In this document: positions 1-8,414 of the stretch, piece by piece | Numbering within the stretch: position 1 is the first letter of the stretch | How the letters are laid out: every line of letters starts with the position of its first letter | Position numbers and translations under genes: made by a program | The notes under the pieces: model-generated | Seen by the model: only the letters and a program-made list of their open reading frames with translations | Told to the model about the DNA's origin: nothing | Database searches by the model: none | NCBI GenBank assembly: GCA_964465665.1 | Contig: CAYXKM010000062.1 | Span: 1-26,385, forward strand | DNA from: JAKEGN01 sp964465665 | Lineage (GTDB): Bacteria > Pseudomonadota > Gammaproteobacteria > Steroidobacterales > Woeseiaceae | Direction of reading: 5' to 3' | Length of the DNA: 26,385 bases

Positions 1-166
1 GCTCGGACAGCATGCCTATCAGGTCGCCGTTCTCATTGAGCACGGGCGCACCGGCGATGCCGTGCTGTACGAGTTGGTGAATCGCATCGAGCACGTCCAT
101 ATCCGGTGAAAAGGACACGAGATGCTTGGCCATATAGTCCCGGACAAGGGCGGATTTCGGTTTCAT
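1..166 (-). CDS. CBS-domain protein, N-terminal part (cut by window edge)
   Basis: Only the first 55 codons are in the window; the gene continues past position 1. The translation starts MKPKSALVRDYM and has the pattern of a first CBS motif: a 'V(R)DYMAKHLVSFSPDMDVLDAI' type segment, then a Gly-Ala-Pro-Val turn and a Gly-Asp-Leu-Ile-Gly strand. CBS domains usually come in pairs and bind adenosine nucleotides, acting as regulatory modules. The ATG at 166 overlaps the nqrM stop by 4 bases (ATGA), and a GAGGAG stretch lies just upstream, so this start is well supported. Such tight coupling places it at the end of the Na+-NQR operon. Whether it is a stand-alone CBS protein or is fused to another domain cannot be seen. 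A role in sensing energy state for the pump is speculation. Confidence 0.8.
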   Translation of the reverse strand, partial: MKPKSALVRDYMAKHLVSFSPDMDVLDAIHQLVQHGIAGAPVLNENGDLIGMLSE

Positions 167-336
167 TCTCGCGACTCCTCAGCACAGGTATCGCTGCACA
201 GTTCGCAGCGTCCCCCGCTAATTCCTCCGCAGCTTCCACTGATCGGTTTGCGACCGCCCAGTACGCCGATTGCCATGCCACCGATAACCAGCAGCAGGAT
301 GCAGAAAGCAAGCAGGAAAGTTGCAATTGTCGTCAT
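163..336 (-). CDS. nqrM: Na+-NQR maturation factor NqrM
   Basis: A 57-residue protein with one N-terminal membrane helix (about residues 4-27) and a short cysteine-rich tail. It has the Gly-Gly-Arg-Lys-Pro-Ile-Ser-Gly-Ser-Cys core typical of NqrM (former DUF539), then Cys44, Cys47 and Cys51; with Cys36 these make the four conserved cysteines. NqrM is required to assemble active Na+-NQR and is thought to deliver iron to the NqrD/NqrE metal site. It overlaps apbE by 4 bases upstream and the CBS gene by 4 bases downstream, the usual place for nqrM, directly after apbE. The family match and context leave little room for another reading. Confidence 0.93.
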   Translation of the reverse strand: MTTIATFLLAFCILLLVIGGMAIGVLGGRKPISGSCGGISGGRCELCSDTCAEESRE

Positions 337-1346
337 TGCTCGCGTCCGATGCTGGCGAAAGCCGGCGTCATTCTTTCTTCGATTCCTTCACTTGTGCGGA
401 GCAGAAACAACGCAGCGATATTCTCGCGGGTAGCGAGAGCCAGTCCGTGGTCAGGGCCGAGTACCAAAAGCGCTGTCGCCATCGCGTCGGCAAATGCCGC
501 GGTAGTTGCTACCACCGTGACCGATGCGAGATTGTGCGAGACCGGCCTTCCTGTGCGTGTGTCGATGGTATGCGAGTAATTCCGTCCCTCGGACTCGAAA
601 AAATTACGGTAGTCGCCGGATGTCGCAACTGCTTGATCTATAAGACGAAAAACTGCATGCGGCCGTCGCTCGTCGGCTAGTGGCTCTTCGATCGCAACGG
701 CCCACTCCCTGTTCTCGGCGTTATGGCCCCGGAGCTTCATCTCGCCTCCGATCTCGACGAGGTAATCCTTCGTTTGCATTTCATCGAGCAAATCGGCAAC
801 GCGGTCCACGGCGTAACCTTTCGCATATGCCGACATATCGAGATACAGTCGCGCGATGCCCTTGCGCATGGCCGGCACCGAGCAATCGGTTTGCAAGTGC
901 GCATAACCGACGCGCGACATCGCCGCGATGATATCTGCATCTGTCGGTGGCTTGCTAATGCTGCCATCAGGTCCGAAGCCCCAAAGATTGACCAGCGGCC
1001 CGACTGTAATGTCGAAGGCGCCATTGGTCTTCCTGCTTATCGACTGTGATTCCTCTGCCGCGTGACAGAATTCGGCCGACACGAGTTGCCAGTCGGTTGA
1101 GTCGCTGATATTGAAATGTGAAATCTCCGAGTCGAGACGGTAAGTCGACATCTGCATTTCGATTTTCCCGAGCAGGCGGTCGATCTCTGTCTGCAAGGCA
1201 TCGCCGCTGACGTCCGGCGGCAAGACCGGCATCTTGATGCTGAATCGCGTGCCCATCGTCGCGCCGTTCAGCTCGAGGATCGGCGGTCGCTCCGGGCTGC
1301 ACGCTGCCAGCAGCGCTGCAGCAAAAATGGCCAGGTCTGTGCGCAT
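333..1346 (-). CDS. apbE: FAD:protein FMN transferase ApbE (lipoprotein)
   Basis: A 337-residue flavin transferase, normal length for the family. The N-terminus is a lipoprotein signal peptide with lipobox LLAAC (Cys16), so the enzyme should be anchored on the periplasmic face. Family features include MGTRFSI (residues 31-37), a Gly-Gly-Glu segment near 200, the YSHTIDTRTG motif (257-266) with the conserved His and Asp, and the AFADAMATAL segment (284-293). ApbE moves FMN from FAD onto a Thr in NqrB and NqrC, with Mg2+. Its start codon directly follows the nqrF stop with no gap, and it overlaps nqrM by 4 bases. Location and motifs indicate that it serves the NQR subunits encoded upstream. Confidence 0.95.
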   Translation of the reverse strand: MRTDLAIFAAALLAACSPERPPILELNGATMGTRFSIKMPVLPPDVSGDALQTEIDRLLGKIEMQMSTYRLDSEISHFNISDSTDWQLVSAEFCHAAEESQSISRKTNGAFDITVGPLVNLWGFGPDGSISKPPTDADIIAAMSRVGYAHLQTDCSVPAMRKGIARLYLDMSAYAKGYAVDRVADLLDEMQTKDYLVEIGGEMKLRGHNAENREWAVAIEEPLADERRPHAVFRLIDQAVATSGDYRNFFESEGRNYSHTIDTRTGRPVSHNLASVTVVATTAAFADAMATALLVLGPDHGLALATRENIAALFLLRTSEGIEERMTPAFASIGREQ

Positions 1347-2591
1347 TCAGCCTCCGAAGTCGTCCAGCATAATGTGCTCGCGCGTGACACCGAGGTCCTC
1401 GAGCATCTTGATGACTGCCGAATTCATCATGGGTGGCCCACACAGGTAATACTCGCAGTCCTCTGGCGCCTCGTGATGCGCGAGGTATTCATCGTGCAAC
1501 ACCTTGTGAATGAACCCGTTGTACCCGGTCCAATCGTCCTCGGGTTGCGGTTCGGAGAGGGCGACGTGCCATTCGAAGTTGTCGTACTCCTTCGCCAGTG
1601 CATCGAACTCGTCGACGTAGAAGAGTTCCTTGCGGCTCCGCGCACCATACCAGAACGACATCTTGCGCTTTGTGTGCTGCCGTTTCAGCTGGTCGAAGAT
1701 GTGTGCGCGCATCGGCGCCATGCCTGCGCCACCACCAATGAAAACCATCTCGTTGTCGGTGTCCCTGGCGAAGAATTCCCCGTACGGCCCGGAGATCGTC
1801 ACTATGTCGCCGGGCTTCAGGCCGAAAATGAAGGATGACATGATGCCGGGCGGGACGTTGTCGTCAGAGCCGGTCGGTGGCGTCGCTATGCGTACATTCA
1901 GTTTAATGAGCTCGCGTTCGAGCGGGTAACTGGCCATGGAATAGGCACGCGACACCGGCTGGGTTACGTGCGATGCGTAGCGCCACATGTTGTGGCGGTC
2001 CCACTCGCTGCGGAATCGCTCGTCAATGTCGAAATCCCTGAAGCTCAGATCGTGCGCCGGGCATTCGATCTGGATGTAGCCGCCCGCCTTGTAGTCCAGC
2101 AATTCGCCCTCGGGCAGGCGCAACACCAGTTCCTTGATGAAACTGGCAACGTTGCGATTGGAGACCACTGTGCATTGCAGTTTGCGGATCCCGAACACCT
2201 CGTCCGCCACCCGGATGCGCATGTCCTGTTTGACGGACACCTGGCAGGAAAGGCGCACGTGATCTGCCGCCTCTCTCTTGCTGATCAGCGAGGTCTCGGT
2301 CGGCAGGATGGCGCCGCCGCCAGCCAAAATTCGCACGCGGCATTGGCCGCAGGTGCCGCCGCCACCGCAGGCGGAAGGGATGAAAATCCCGCAGTCGGCC
2401 AGGCCGTTCATGAGCTTCACCCCGACCGGCATGCGCAATTCGCGCTCGTCGTTGACGAGCACAGCAACATTGCCACTGCTGACCAGGCGTGTGCGTGCCC
2501 AGAGGATCACCAAAACCAGCAACAGTATGATCAACGTGAACAGGGCCACGCCGAGGCCAACCTGCAACAGGATCTGGGCGTCTACGGTCAC
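1347..2591 (-). CDS. nqrF: Na+-translocating NADH:quinone reductase subunit F
   Basis: The NADH-oxidising entry subunit of Na+-NQR, 414 residues, close to the usual ~408. One N-terminal membrane helix (about residues 9-31) is followed by a plant-type 2Fe-2S ferredoxin domain with Cys75, Cys81, Cys84 and Cys116. Then comes a ferredoxin-NADP+ reductase-like module with the FAD motif RAYSMA (215-220), the NADH-binding GGGAGMAPMR stretch (286-295) and CGPPMM (384-389). NADH gives hydride to FAD, and electrons pass to the 2Fe-2S cluster and on to NqrD/E, NqrC and NqrB. Translation appears to start at a GTG, 10 bp after nqrE. The ferredoxin domain distinguishes it from RNF subunits and confirms an NQR. 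Confidence 0.97.
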   Translation of the reverse strand: MTVDAQILLQVGLGVALFTLIILLLVLVILWARTRLVSSGNVAVLVNDERELRMPVGVKLMNGLADCGIFIPSACGGGGTCGQCRVRILAGGGAILPTETSLISKREAADHVRLSCQVSVKQDMRIRVADEVFGIRKLQCTVVSNRNVASFIKELVLRLPEGELLDYKAGGYIQIECPAHDLSFRDFDIDERFRSEWDRHNMWRYASHVTQPVSRAYSMASYPLERELIKLNVRIATPPTGSDDNVPPGIMSSFIFGLKPGDIVTISGPYGEFFARDTDNEMVFIGGGAGMAPMRAHIFDQLKRQHTKRKMSFWYGARSRKELFYVDEFDALAKEYDNFEWHVALSEPQPEDDWTGYNGFIHKVLHDEYLAHHEAPEDCEYYLCGPPMMNSAVIKMLEDLGVTREHIMLDDFGG

Positions 2592-2601
2592 TGTCGGTGT
2601 C

Positions 2602-3210
2602 TCACAGGCGGATTCCCGAGAAGCCCATGAAACCGAGCGACATCAGGCCGGCGATGATGAAGGTGATGCCGAGTCCCTGCAGCCCGTCCGGCACGTCGCT
2701 GTATTTCAGTTTTTCACGAATGCCGGCGAGGCCGATCAGCGCTATTGCCCAGCCGCTGCCGCTGCCGAGTCCGTACACGACGCTCTCGCCGAAAGTGTAT
2801 TGCCTTTCAACCATGAACAGCGTGCCGCCGAGGATGGCGCAGTTAACGGTGATCAGTGGCAGGAAGATGCCGAGCGCGTTATAGAGTTTCGGAACGTACC
2901 GGTCGAGGGTCATTTCCAGTATCTGTACCAGCGCCGCGATGACGCCGATGTAGCTGACCAGTCCCAGAAAACTCAGATCGACATCGGGCAGGCCTGCCCA
3001 GGCAAGTGCGCCTTCCTTCAGCAGGTACGCGTGAATCAGGTGATTGACCGGGACCGTTATGACCTGCACCGCGACCACGGCCAGGCCAAGTCCGATCGCG
3101 GTCTCGACACGCTTCGAAATGGCAAGAAACGTGCACATGCCGAGAAAGAAGGACAGCGCCAGGTTCTCGACGAAAGCCGCCTTGATGAACAGATTGACGT
3201 AATCGGCCAT
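2602..3210 (-). CDS. nqrE: Na+-translocating NADH:quinone reductase subunit E
   Basis: A 202-residue integral membrane protein with about six hydrophobic helices. Cys26 (GMCTFLA) and Cys124 (TVNCAI) occupy the inverted-repeat positions that, with the NqrD pair, ligate the intramembrane iron or Fe-S centre. The long segment around residues 80-130 (VSYIGVIAALVQILEM, then LYNALGIFLPLI) is highly typical of NqrE. The chosen ATG shares one base with the nqrD stop (TGATG); a GTG one codon upstream would add a single Met. RnfA is the paralogue, but the position between nqrD and nqrF settles the identity. Confidence 0.96.
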   Translation of the reverse strand: MADYVNLFIKAAFVENLALSFFLGMCTFLAISKRVETAIGLGLAVVAVQVITVPVNHLIHAYLLKEGALAWAGLPDVDLSFLGLVSYIGVIAALVQILEMTLDRYVPKLYNALGIFLPLITVNCAILGGTLFMVERQYTFGESVVYGLGSGSGWAIALIGLAGIREKLKYSDVPDGLQGLGITFIIAGLMSLGFMGFSGIRL

Positions 3211-3881
3211 CACAGCACCCCGGTCCGGTGAACTTCGTGAATCTGGTAATCGGGATGTTCGACCTGCTCACGTTTCCAGCTGCGTATTCCCCAGATCAGC
3301 AGGCCGATGATGAAAAACGCGCTCGGCGGCAACAGCATCAGCCCGTTCGCTTCGTACCAGCCGCCATCCGAAACCAGCGGGAGAATCCGGTAACCGAGCA
3401 GGGTGCCGCCGCCAAACAGTTCGCGAATCGTCGCGACGAAAATGAGAATGGCGCTGTAACCCAGGCCGTTGCCCAGGCCATCGAGAAAGCTGATGGCGAC
3501 GCCGTTCTTCATGGCGAATGCTTCGGCGCGGCCGAGCACGATGCAGTTAGTAATGATGAGGCCTACAAAGACCGACAATTGTTTGCTGGTTTCGAATGCG
3601 TAGGCGCGCAGCAGCTGATCGACGATGATGACGAAGGAGGCGATGATCGTCATCTGCACGATGATGCGAATATTGTTGGGTATGCGCGAGCGAATGCTGC
3701 TTATCGCGGCATTCGACAACGCGGCAACGCTGGTCAGGGCCGCGCACATCAGAAGCGCCGGCAGTAACGAAGTCGTGACCGCCAGTGCGGAACAGATGCC
3801 GAGTACCTGCAAGGTCACCGGGTTGTTGTCGATCAGCGGATCGAGAAGGATTTTGCGTGTTTCGTGCATCGGTTTGCTCAT
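3210..3881 (-). CDS. nqrD: Na+-translocating NADH:quinone reductase subunit D
   Basis: A 223-residue membrane protein with roughly six transmembrane helices, paralogous to NqrE and inserted with opposite topology. The iron-ligating cysteines are visible as Cys30 (LGICSALAVT) and Cys113 (IITNCIVLGRAEAFA). The start MSKPMHETRKILLDPLIDNNP matches the soluble lead of NqrD proteins. It overlaps nqrC by 4 bases (ATGA) and nqrE by 1 base, consistent with translational coupling. Known role: with NqrE it holds the metal centre that relays electrons across the membrane between the NqrF 2Fe-2S cluster and NqrC FMN. Confidence 0.96.
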   Translation of the reverse strand: MSKPMHETRKILLDPLIDNNPVTLQVLGICSALAVTTSLLPALLMCAALTSVAALSNAAISSIRSRIPNNIRIIVQMTIIASFVIIVDQLLRAYAFETSKQLSVFVGLIITNCIVLGRAEAFAMKNGVAISFLDGLGNGLGYSAILIFVATIRELFGGGTLLGYRILPLVSDGGWYEANGLMLLPPSAFFIIGLLIWGIRSWKREQVEHPDYQIHEVHRTGVL

Positions 3882-4705
3882 GTCTGCTGTCCACCCTGCT
3901 GGCGCACGCGGTCGAGATAGGGCCCGAAACCGTGTTCGCCGACCCAGTAATGAACGAGGCTTGTAACACCGCGGCCGGTCAGGGTTGCGCCGGCCAAGCC
4001 GTCGACCTGAAACGAGGTCCTGTCCACGGTTCCGTTCGCGGCACCCGGGACGGGATCGGCCACCACGCCGCGGATGACTTCAATCTGCAATTGCCCGCTG
4101 TTGTCGAAGAGTTTTTTCCCGGCCCATTGCGATCGCCAGCCTGGCTTGTCGATCTGGTCGCCGAGCCCCGGCGTTTCCGCGTGACTGTAAAAGCGCAGGC
4201 CACGCACGGTGTTGCCATCGCTCTCCAGTGACAAGTAACCGTACATTGTCGACCAGAGGCCGGAGCCGTAGACGGGCAGGATGATCTGCTCGATGTCAGC
4301 GCCGCTTCTCACCAGGTACACCGGTGCGAAGCGCGCACGCCGGCGAATGGAAGCGATGTCCAGGTCGGCCGGTATGGCAATGCCAAGATCCGGATCGCTG
4401 GCCGCGGTGACCGGATCGAAGCCGGCCACCGCGGGTGAGTCGACGAATTTCCCTGTACCGAGCTCTACCATATACGCTTCGATCCTGGCGAAAGCGACGC
4501 CCGGATCCATGCCGGGTTCATGGAGCCCGGCCACGTCGAGGATGATGCGCTGGCGGTATTCCGCTTCATTCTGCAATTGCTTCGGCTTGAGCAGCAGGGC
4601 GCTTCCGGCGACCAGTACCGAACAAACGAGGCTCAGGCTGATCGCAACGATGAGCGTGTTGGCGACGCTATCGCGCGAGCGACGATTGTCGGTCGTATCA
4701 GCCAC
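3878..4705 (-). CDS. nqrC: Na+-translocating NADH:quinone reductase subunit C
   Basis: A 275-residue subunit with one N-terminal helix (about residues 17-39) and a periplasmic FMN-binding domain. The covalent flavinylation motif is DGLAGATLT (235-243), so FMN is expected on Thr243. The usual Ser before Gly-Ala-Thr is Ala238 here, a mild deviation discussed in the findings. A GLRFYSHAETPGLGDQI segment (169-185) is a family hallmark. Translation starts at a GTG, 8 bp inside the end of nqrB, and the gene overlaps nqrD by 4 bp. Function: accepts electrons from NqrD/E and passes them to NqrB FMN. ApbE, encoded four genes downstream, should attach the flavin. Confidence 0.96.
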   Translation of the reverse strand: MADTTDNRRSRDSVANTLIVAISLSLVCSVLVAGSALLLKPKQLQNEAEYRQRIILDVAGLHEPGMDPGVAFARIEAYMVELGTGKFVDSPAVAGFDPVTAASDPDLGIAIPADLDIASIRRRARFAPVYLVRSGADIEQIILPVYGSGLWSTMYGYLSLESDGNTVRGLRFYSHAETPGLGDQIDKPGWRSQWAGKKLFDNSGQLQIEVIRGVVADPVPGAANGTVDRTSFQVDGLAGATLTGRGVTSLVHYWVGEHGFGPYLDRVRQQGGQQT

Positions 4706-5906
4706 TGCGTTGCAACCTCCGCCGGATATTGGCCTGCACGACGAAGTAATCGATGAGCGGCGCGAAAATATTACCGAAAAGGATGGCGAGCATGATGCCT
4801 TCGGGGAACGCGGGATTCACAACGCGAATGACGAAAGTCAGGAAACCGATCAGCAGCCCGAAAATCCATTTGCCGGTGTCCGTATTGCAGGCACTGACCG
4901 GATCGGTCGCCATGAACACCGCGCCGAATGCGAAACCGCCGAGCACAATGTGCCAGTGCCAGGGCATGCTCATCATCGGGTTGCTGCTGTCGATGTAGCT
5001 CGCCAGGACGGCCGGGATGATCAGGCCGAGGAATACACCGGCGATGATTCGCCACGACGCGATGCCCGAAAAAACCAGGAACGCGCCGCCCGCGAGGCAG
5101 GCCGCTGCCGAGGTCTCGCCGATCGATCCCTGCATCTGGCCAAAAAACGCCTGGCTCCAGGTCAGGCCGCTCTCGATGACACCGCCGATACCCTCGATGG
5201 CGCTGATGCCCAATGCCGTGGCGCCACTGTAACCGTCGACCGCGGTCCAGACCGCATCGCCGGAAATCTGCGCGGGATACGCGAAGTACAGGAAGGCGCG
5301 ACCGACGAGTGCGGGATTGAGGAAGTTCTTGCCGGTGCCGCCGAACACTTCCTTGCCTATGACGACGCCGAAACTGATGCCGACAGCCACCTGCCAGAGC
5401 GGGATCGTGGCTGGCAGGATCAGTGCGTACAACATCGAGGTGACGAAGAAGCCCTCATTGATTTCGTGATTGCGCACGCCGGCAAACAGCACTTCCCAGA
5501 AACCGCCCGCCGCCATGGTGACGATATAGATCGGCAGGAAATAACTGAGTCCGAACATGAAATTATCGTAGAGGCTCGCAGGATCGTGGCTGGCTCCCAG
5601 CATTGCGAGCAGCGTACCGCGCCAGCCTGCGAGGCTGTCGATGCCGAGGCTCGCCATCGCGATGTGTGCCTGGTAGCCGGTATTCCACATACCAATCAGC
5701 GCACAGGGCGTGACCGCGAACACGACCATGATCATGATGCGTTTCAGGTCGATAGCATCGCGAATATGAGGCGCGCCGCGCGTGACGTCCGGCGGCGAGT
5801 AGAACAGCGTGTCGACCATTTCGTAGATGGCATGGAATTTTTCGAAACGGCCACCGCGAACGAACAGCGGTTCCAGACCATCGAGGAATTTTCGCAATCG
5901 CTTCAT
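4698..5906 (-). CDS. nqrB: Na+-translocating NADH:quinone reductase subunit B
   Basis: A 402-residue polytopic membrane subunit that forms the Na+ channel and holds covalent FMN and riboflavin. The FMN site is DGYSGATALG, with Thr230 as the expected acceptor. Other NqrB signatures are the N-terminal KRLRKFLDGLEPLF segment, NHEINEGFFVTS (147-157 region), KEVFGGTGKNFLNPAL (185-200), and MATDPVSACNT near the C-terminus. The ATG at 5906 shares its first base with the nqrA stop, which fixes this start; a longer in-frame opening upstream lies inside nqrA and is not used. It overlaps nqrC by 8 bp. Confidence 0.97.
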   Translation of the reverse strand: MKRLRKFLDGLEPLFVRGGRFEKFHAIYEMVDTLFYSPPDVTRGAPHIRDAIDLKRIMIMVVFAVTPCALIGMWNTGYQAHIAMASLGIDSLAGWRGTLLAMLGASHDPASLYDNFMFGLSYFLPIYIVTMAAGGFWEVLFAGVRNHEINEGFFVTSMLYALILPATIPLWQVAVGISFGVVIGKEVFGGTGKNFLNPALVGRAFLYFAYPAQISGDAVWTAVDGYSGATALGISAIEGIGGVIESGLTWSQAFFGQMQGSIGETSAAACLAGGAFLVFSGIASWRIIAGVFLGLIIPAVLASYIDSSNPMMSMPWHWHIVLGGFAFGAVFMATDPVSACNTDTGKWIFGLLIGFLTFVIRVVNPAFPEGIMLAILFGNIFAPLIDYFVVQANIRRRLQRSG

Positions 5907-7252
5907 CAGCCGTTGGCCTCGATTTCGTCCAACGTCATGCGCAGGTGCGGGCCATATTCGTATTTGCCGTTGCACACGAAAGAACACAGGGCCAGGTCTT
6001 CCTCGTCGAGCTCGAGACAACCAAGCGCTTGCGCGCTGTCCGTGTCACGAACCAGCAATGCTTTGAGCAAGGGTGTCGGCAGGATATCGAGCGGCATGAC
6101 TCGCTCGAAACTGCCGATCGAAACCATCGCACGAGGGCTGCCGTTCTGCGAGGTTGTGAGGTTGAAAGCACCGGTGCGCAGCCAGTGTCCGGCGTAAGCG
6201 CGCAGCGACGAGTAACGGTTGACGCCCGGTCGCATCCAGGACAGAAATTCGCGCGGGCTGCCTTCTGCGAGCACGCTGATCTGGTTGTGATAGCGGCCGA
6301 GCCAGGCAGCATGGCCGGTTGCGCGATGCCCCGACAATACCGACCCGGAAATCGTCCTCGAGCTGCCCGGCTGCAGTTCGTCGCGCAGCAGGTCACGGAC
6401 ACTCGCGCCGGCTCGGGTCCGCAGGAGGCGGGGAGACTTGACGAAAGGACCGCCTAACGCGACTACGCGATCGGTGCTGATGCGTCCGGTCAGGAACAAC
6501 CGGCCGATCGCGATCACATCCTGGTAGCCGATGTGCCAGGCCGTACGCGAGGTGCCAACCGGATCCAGGAAATGTATATGCGTACCCACGAGACCCGCCG
6601 GGTGCGGACCGGCAAACTCGGCCCTGACGAAATCCGGCCTGTCGGGGCACGGGATATCCGTGCCGGGCGCTGTGCATACGAAAGTCTTGCTCCCGCCGAG
6701 CTTCGCGACCACGCGCAAGCCGGCAACAAATGCCTCGCGGGCCTGCGCAATGATCACGGCCGGGTCGGCGGCCAGAGGATTGGTATCGATCGCCGTGACA
6801 AACAGCGAATGCGGTGCCCCCTGTGCCGAGGGAATGTGGCTGAACGGGCGGCTGCGCAACGCTGTCCATTGCCCCGAGCTGACGAGGATTTCGCGAATCC
6901 TTGCGGCATCGAGGCCGTCAATCTCACGACTGTCGAAAATCGGGAACGCGGACTGGTCGTCACCGTCGAGTTCGATGACCACGGATTGCAGCACGCGGCG
7001 CTCTCCGCGATTGATAACGCTGACTGTGCCGCTGCCCGGTGAGGTATAGGGGACGTCCGGGTTCCGTTTGTCGCTGAACAGAGGCTGGCCGAGCCTGACC
7101 CGGTCACCCTGGCGAACGGCCATGGCGGGCTTGAGTCCCGGAGTGTCGCCACCCAGCAGCGCCACACTGCTGATAGCAGATGCTGCCGTGAGGTTTTGCT
7201 GCGGCGCGCCGGCGAGTGGAATGTTCAGGCCTTTCTTTATTGTTATCTGCAT
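5906..7252 (-). CDS. nqrA: Na+-translocating NADH:quinone reductase subunit A
   Basis: A 448-residue cytoplasmic subunit, normal length, with the typical start MQITIKKGLNIPLAG followed by the biotin-carrier-like half-barrel. Conserved blocks include KRNPDVPYTSPGSG, RRVLQSVVIE, WTALRSRPFSHIP and the VTAIDTNPLAADP segment. NqrA participates in ubiquinone binding at the NqrA/NqrB interface and carries no covalent cofactor. The ATG at 7252 was preferred to an in-frame TTG three codons upstream because it gives the family N-terminus. The gene begins 45 bp after the prenyltransferase stop on the same strand, with no clear promoter in the gap, so read-through from that gene is likely. Confidence 0.97.
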   Translation of the reverse strand: MQITIKKGLNIPLAGAPQQNLTAASAISSVALLGGDTPGLKPAMAVRQGDRVRLGQPLFSDKRNPDVPYTSPGSGTVSVINRGERRVLQSVVIELDGDDQSAFPIFDSREIDGLDAARIREILVSSGQWTALRSRPFSHIPSAQGAPHSLFVTAIDTNPLAADPAVIIAQAREAFVAGLRVVAKLGGSKTFVCTAPGTDIPCPDRPDFVRAEFAGPHPAGLVGTHIHFLDPVGTSRTAWHIGYQDVIAIGRLFLTGRISTDRVVALGGPFVKSPRLLRTRAGASVRDLLRDELQPGSSRTISGSVLSGHRATGHAAWLGRYHNQISVLAEGSPREFLSWMRPGVNRYSSLRAYAGHWLRTGAFNLTTSQNGSPRAMVSIGSFERVMPLDILPTPLLKALLVRDTDSAQALGCLELDEEDLALCSFVCNGKYEYGPHLRMTLDEIEANG

Positions 7253-7297
7253 GCAGTGCAATGCCGGTGACCAGTGACGGGTTGTGTGCAGCGCCTG

Positions 7298-8287
7298 TCA
7301 GCCGGCCAGCGACCAGTGAACATAGAGCGCGCAGGCGCAAAGCCACAACGTGCCCAGCGTGTGCACGGCGAGCGTACTTTCGATGGCGCGCGTCATCGCA
7401 TCGCGCGCCTCGACACCGATGCGGATCGCAGCGGTGGCGCGCGCAGTCATGAAGAGGAGCGCTGCCGGTACCAGCGGCGCAAGCAGCGGCAATGCGCCAC
7501 GCACCGTCAGGTAGACAACGGCTGCGACGGCTGCAAGATGCAACAGCGCATAAACGATCGCGGTTCCGCCGAGGCCGATACGCACCGGCAGCGTGCCTTT
7601 GCCGGTGGCCGCATCGGCACGAATGTCCGGCACTTCGTTGATCAACAGGATGGCGGCCACCCACGCACTGACTGGCAGCGAGAAAACCAGCAGCGATACG
7701 TCGAGTGCTGCGCCTTGCAACCAGGCCGCACCGGAAACCGGCAAAACGCCGAAACCGATCGCGACGGCTGTTTCACCGAGTCCCACCGAACTCAGCCGCA
7801 CCGGCCCGAGCGAATACAGCACGCCGAGCAAAAGACCAGTCAGCCCGAAATACAGGATCATTGTGCCCTTGATCGCAAGCAGGGCAAGCCCGGCAATGGC
7901 CGCTACGGTCAACAGGCTGATTCCCAGGCGCGCCATCGCGGTCGTATTCAGAATTCCCGTCTGGATAAAGCGTGAACCCCCGGTGTACGGGTAAATGCGA
8001 TCTTCGTTGACGCGGTCGGTGCCACCTTCATCATCACCGACATCGTTCAACACGTTGCTGCCAGCGTGCACGCAGACGGTGGCAAGCAGGGCCAGCGCAA
8101 ACACTGTGAAATCGAATGCGCCGCTCGCGGCGAATCCCCAGGCGGACCCGGCCAGTACCGGCAGCACGGACGCGGGAAAGAACTTGGGCCGGGTCGCGTG
8201 AAGAAGTCGCTTGGCGACAGCGGCCAGCGAGTCACCGCTGAAGTCTTCGGGCACAGGACTGGCCGGGCGAACGGATTCTATTGACAT
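7298..8287 (-). CDS. UbiA-family prenyltransferase, MenA-like
   Basis: A 329-residue polytopic membrane protein with the two Asp-rich motifs of the UbiA superfamily: NVLNDVGDDEGGTD (78-91) and NEVPDIRADAATGKGTLPVR (217-236). The second, with Asp-Ile-Arg...Gly-Lys-x-Thr-Leu-x-Val-Arg, and an ARPKF-like block near residue 32 resemble MenA (1,4-dihydroxy-2-naphthoate prenyltransferase) more than UbiA. The reaction would be transfer of a polyprenyl chain from its diphosphate to an aromatic quinone precursor. The ATG at 8287 has a GGGAG about 8 bases upstream; a longer frame to 8629 is GC-rich filler. No other menaquinone gene is present, so the aromatic acceptor is unknown. It may be cotranscribed with nqr, since only 45 bp separate it from nqrA. 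Confidence 0.85.
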   Translation of the reverse strand: MSIESVRPASPVPEDFSGDSLAAVAKRLLHATRPKFFPASVLPVLAGSAWGFAASGAFDFTVFALALLATVCVHAGSNVLNDVGDDEGGTDRVNEDRIYPYTGGSRFIQTGILNTTAMARLGISLLTVAAIAGLALLAIKGTMILYFGLTGLLLGVLYSLGPVRLSSVGLGETAVAIGFGVLPVSGAAWLQGAALDVSLLVFSLPVSAWVAAILLINEVPDIRADAATGKGTLPVRIGLGGTAIVYALLHLAAVAAVVYLTVRGALPLLAPLVPAALLFMTARATAAIRIGVEARDAMTRAIESTLAVHTLGTLWLCACALYVHWSLAG

Positions 8288-8351
8288 TTTTGACTCCCGT
8301 GGCAGCGTCGCGCATCCGGACGCCATGCGCACGGTGCGGAACGCTGATTCC

Positions 8352-8379
8352 GTTATACCGAAATCGCGGCGGTTTGTAA
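8352..8379 (-). promoter_or_regulatory. Candidate sigma70 promoter for the prenyltransferase-nqr operon
   Basis: On the minus strand TTACAA (8379-8374) and TATAAC (8357-8352) are separated by 16 bp, close to the sigma70 consensus, about 65 bp upstream of the prenyltransferase ATG. It lies between a hairpin that follows the hydrogenase operon and the next gene, where a new promoter would be expected. Called by eye only. Confidence 0.4.
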
Positions 8380-8414
8380 TGCCACGGAAATTACGGATAC
8401 TTTGCGTACGGATT

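Noticed and set aside
4281..6197. 638-codon plus-strand open frame across nqrC/nqrB/nqrA
   Set aside because: It is antisense to three certain nqr genes, has no recognisable domain, and is a typical GC-rich shadow.
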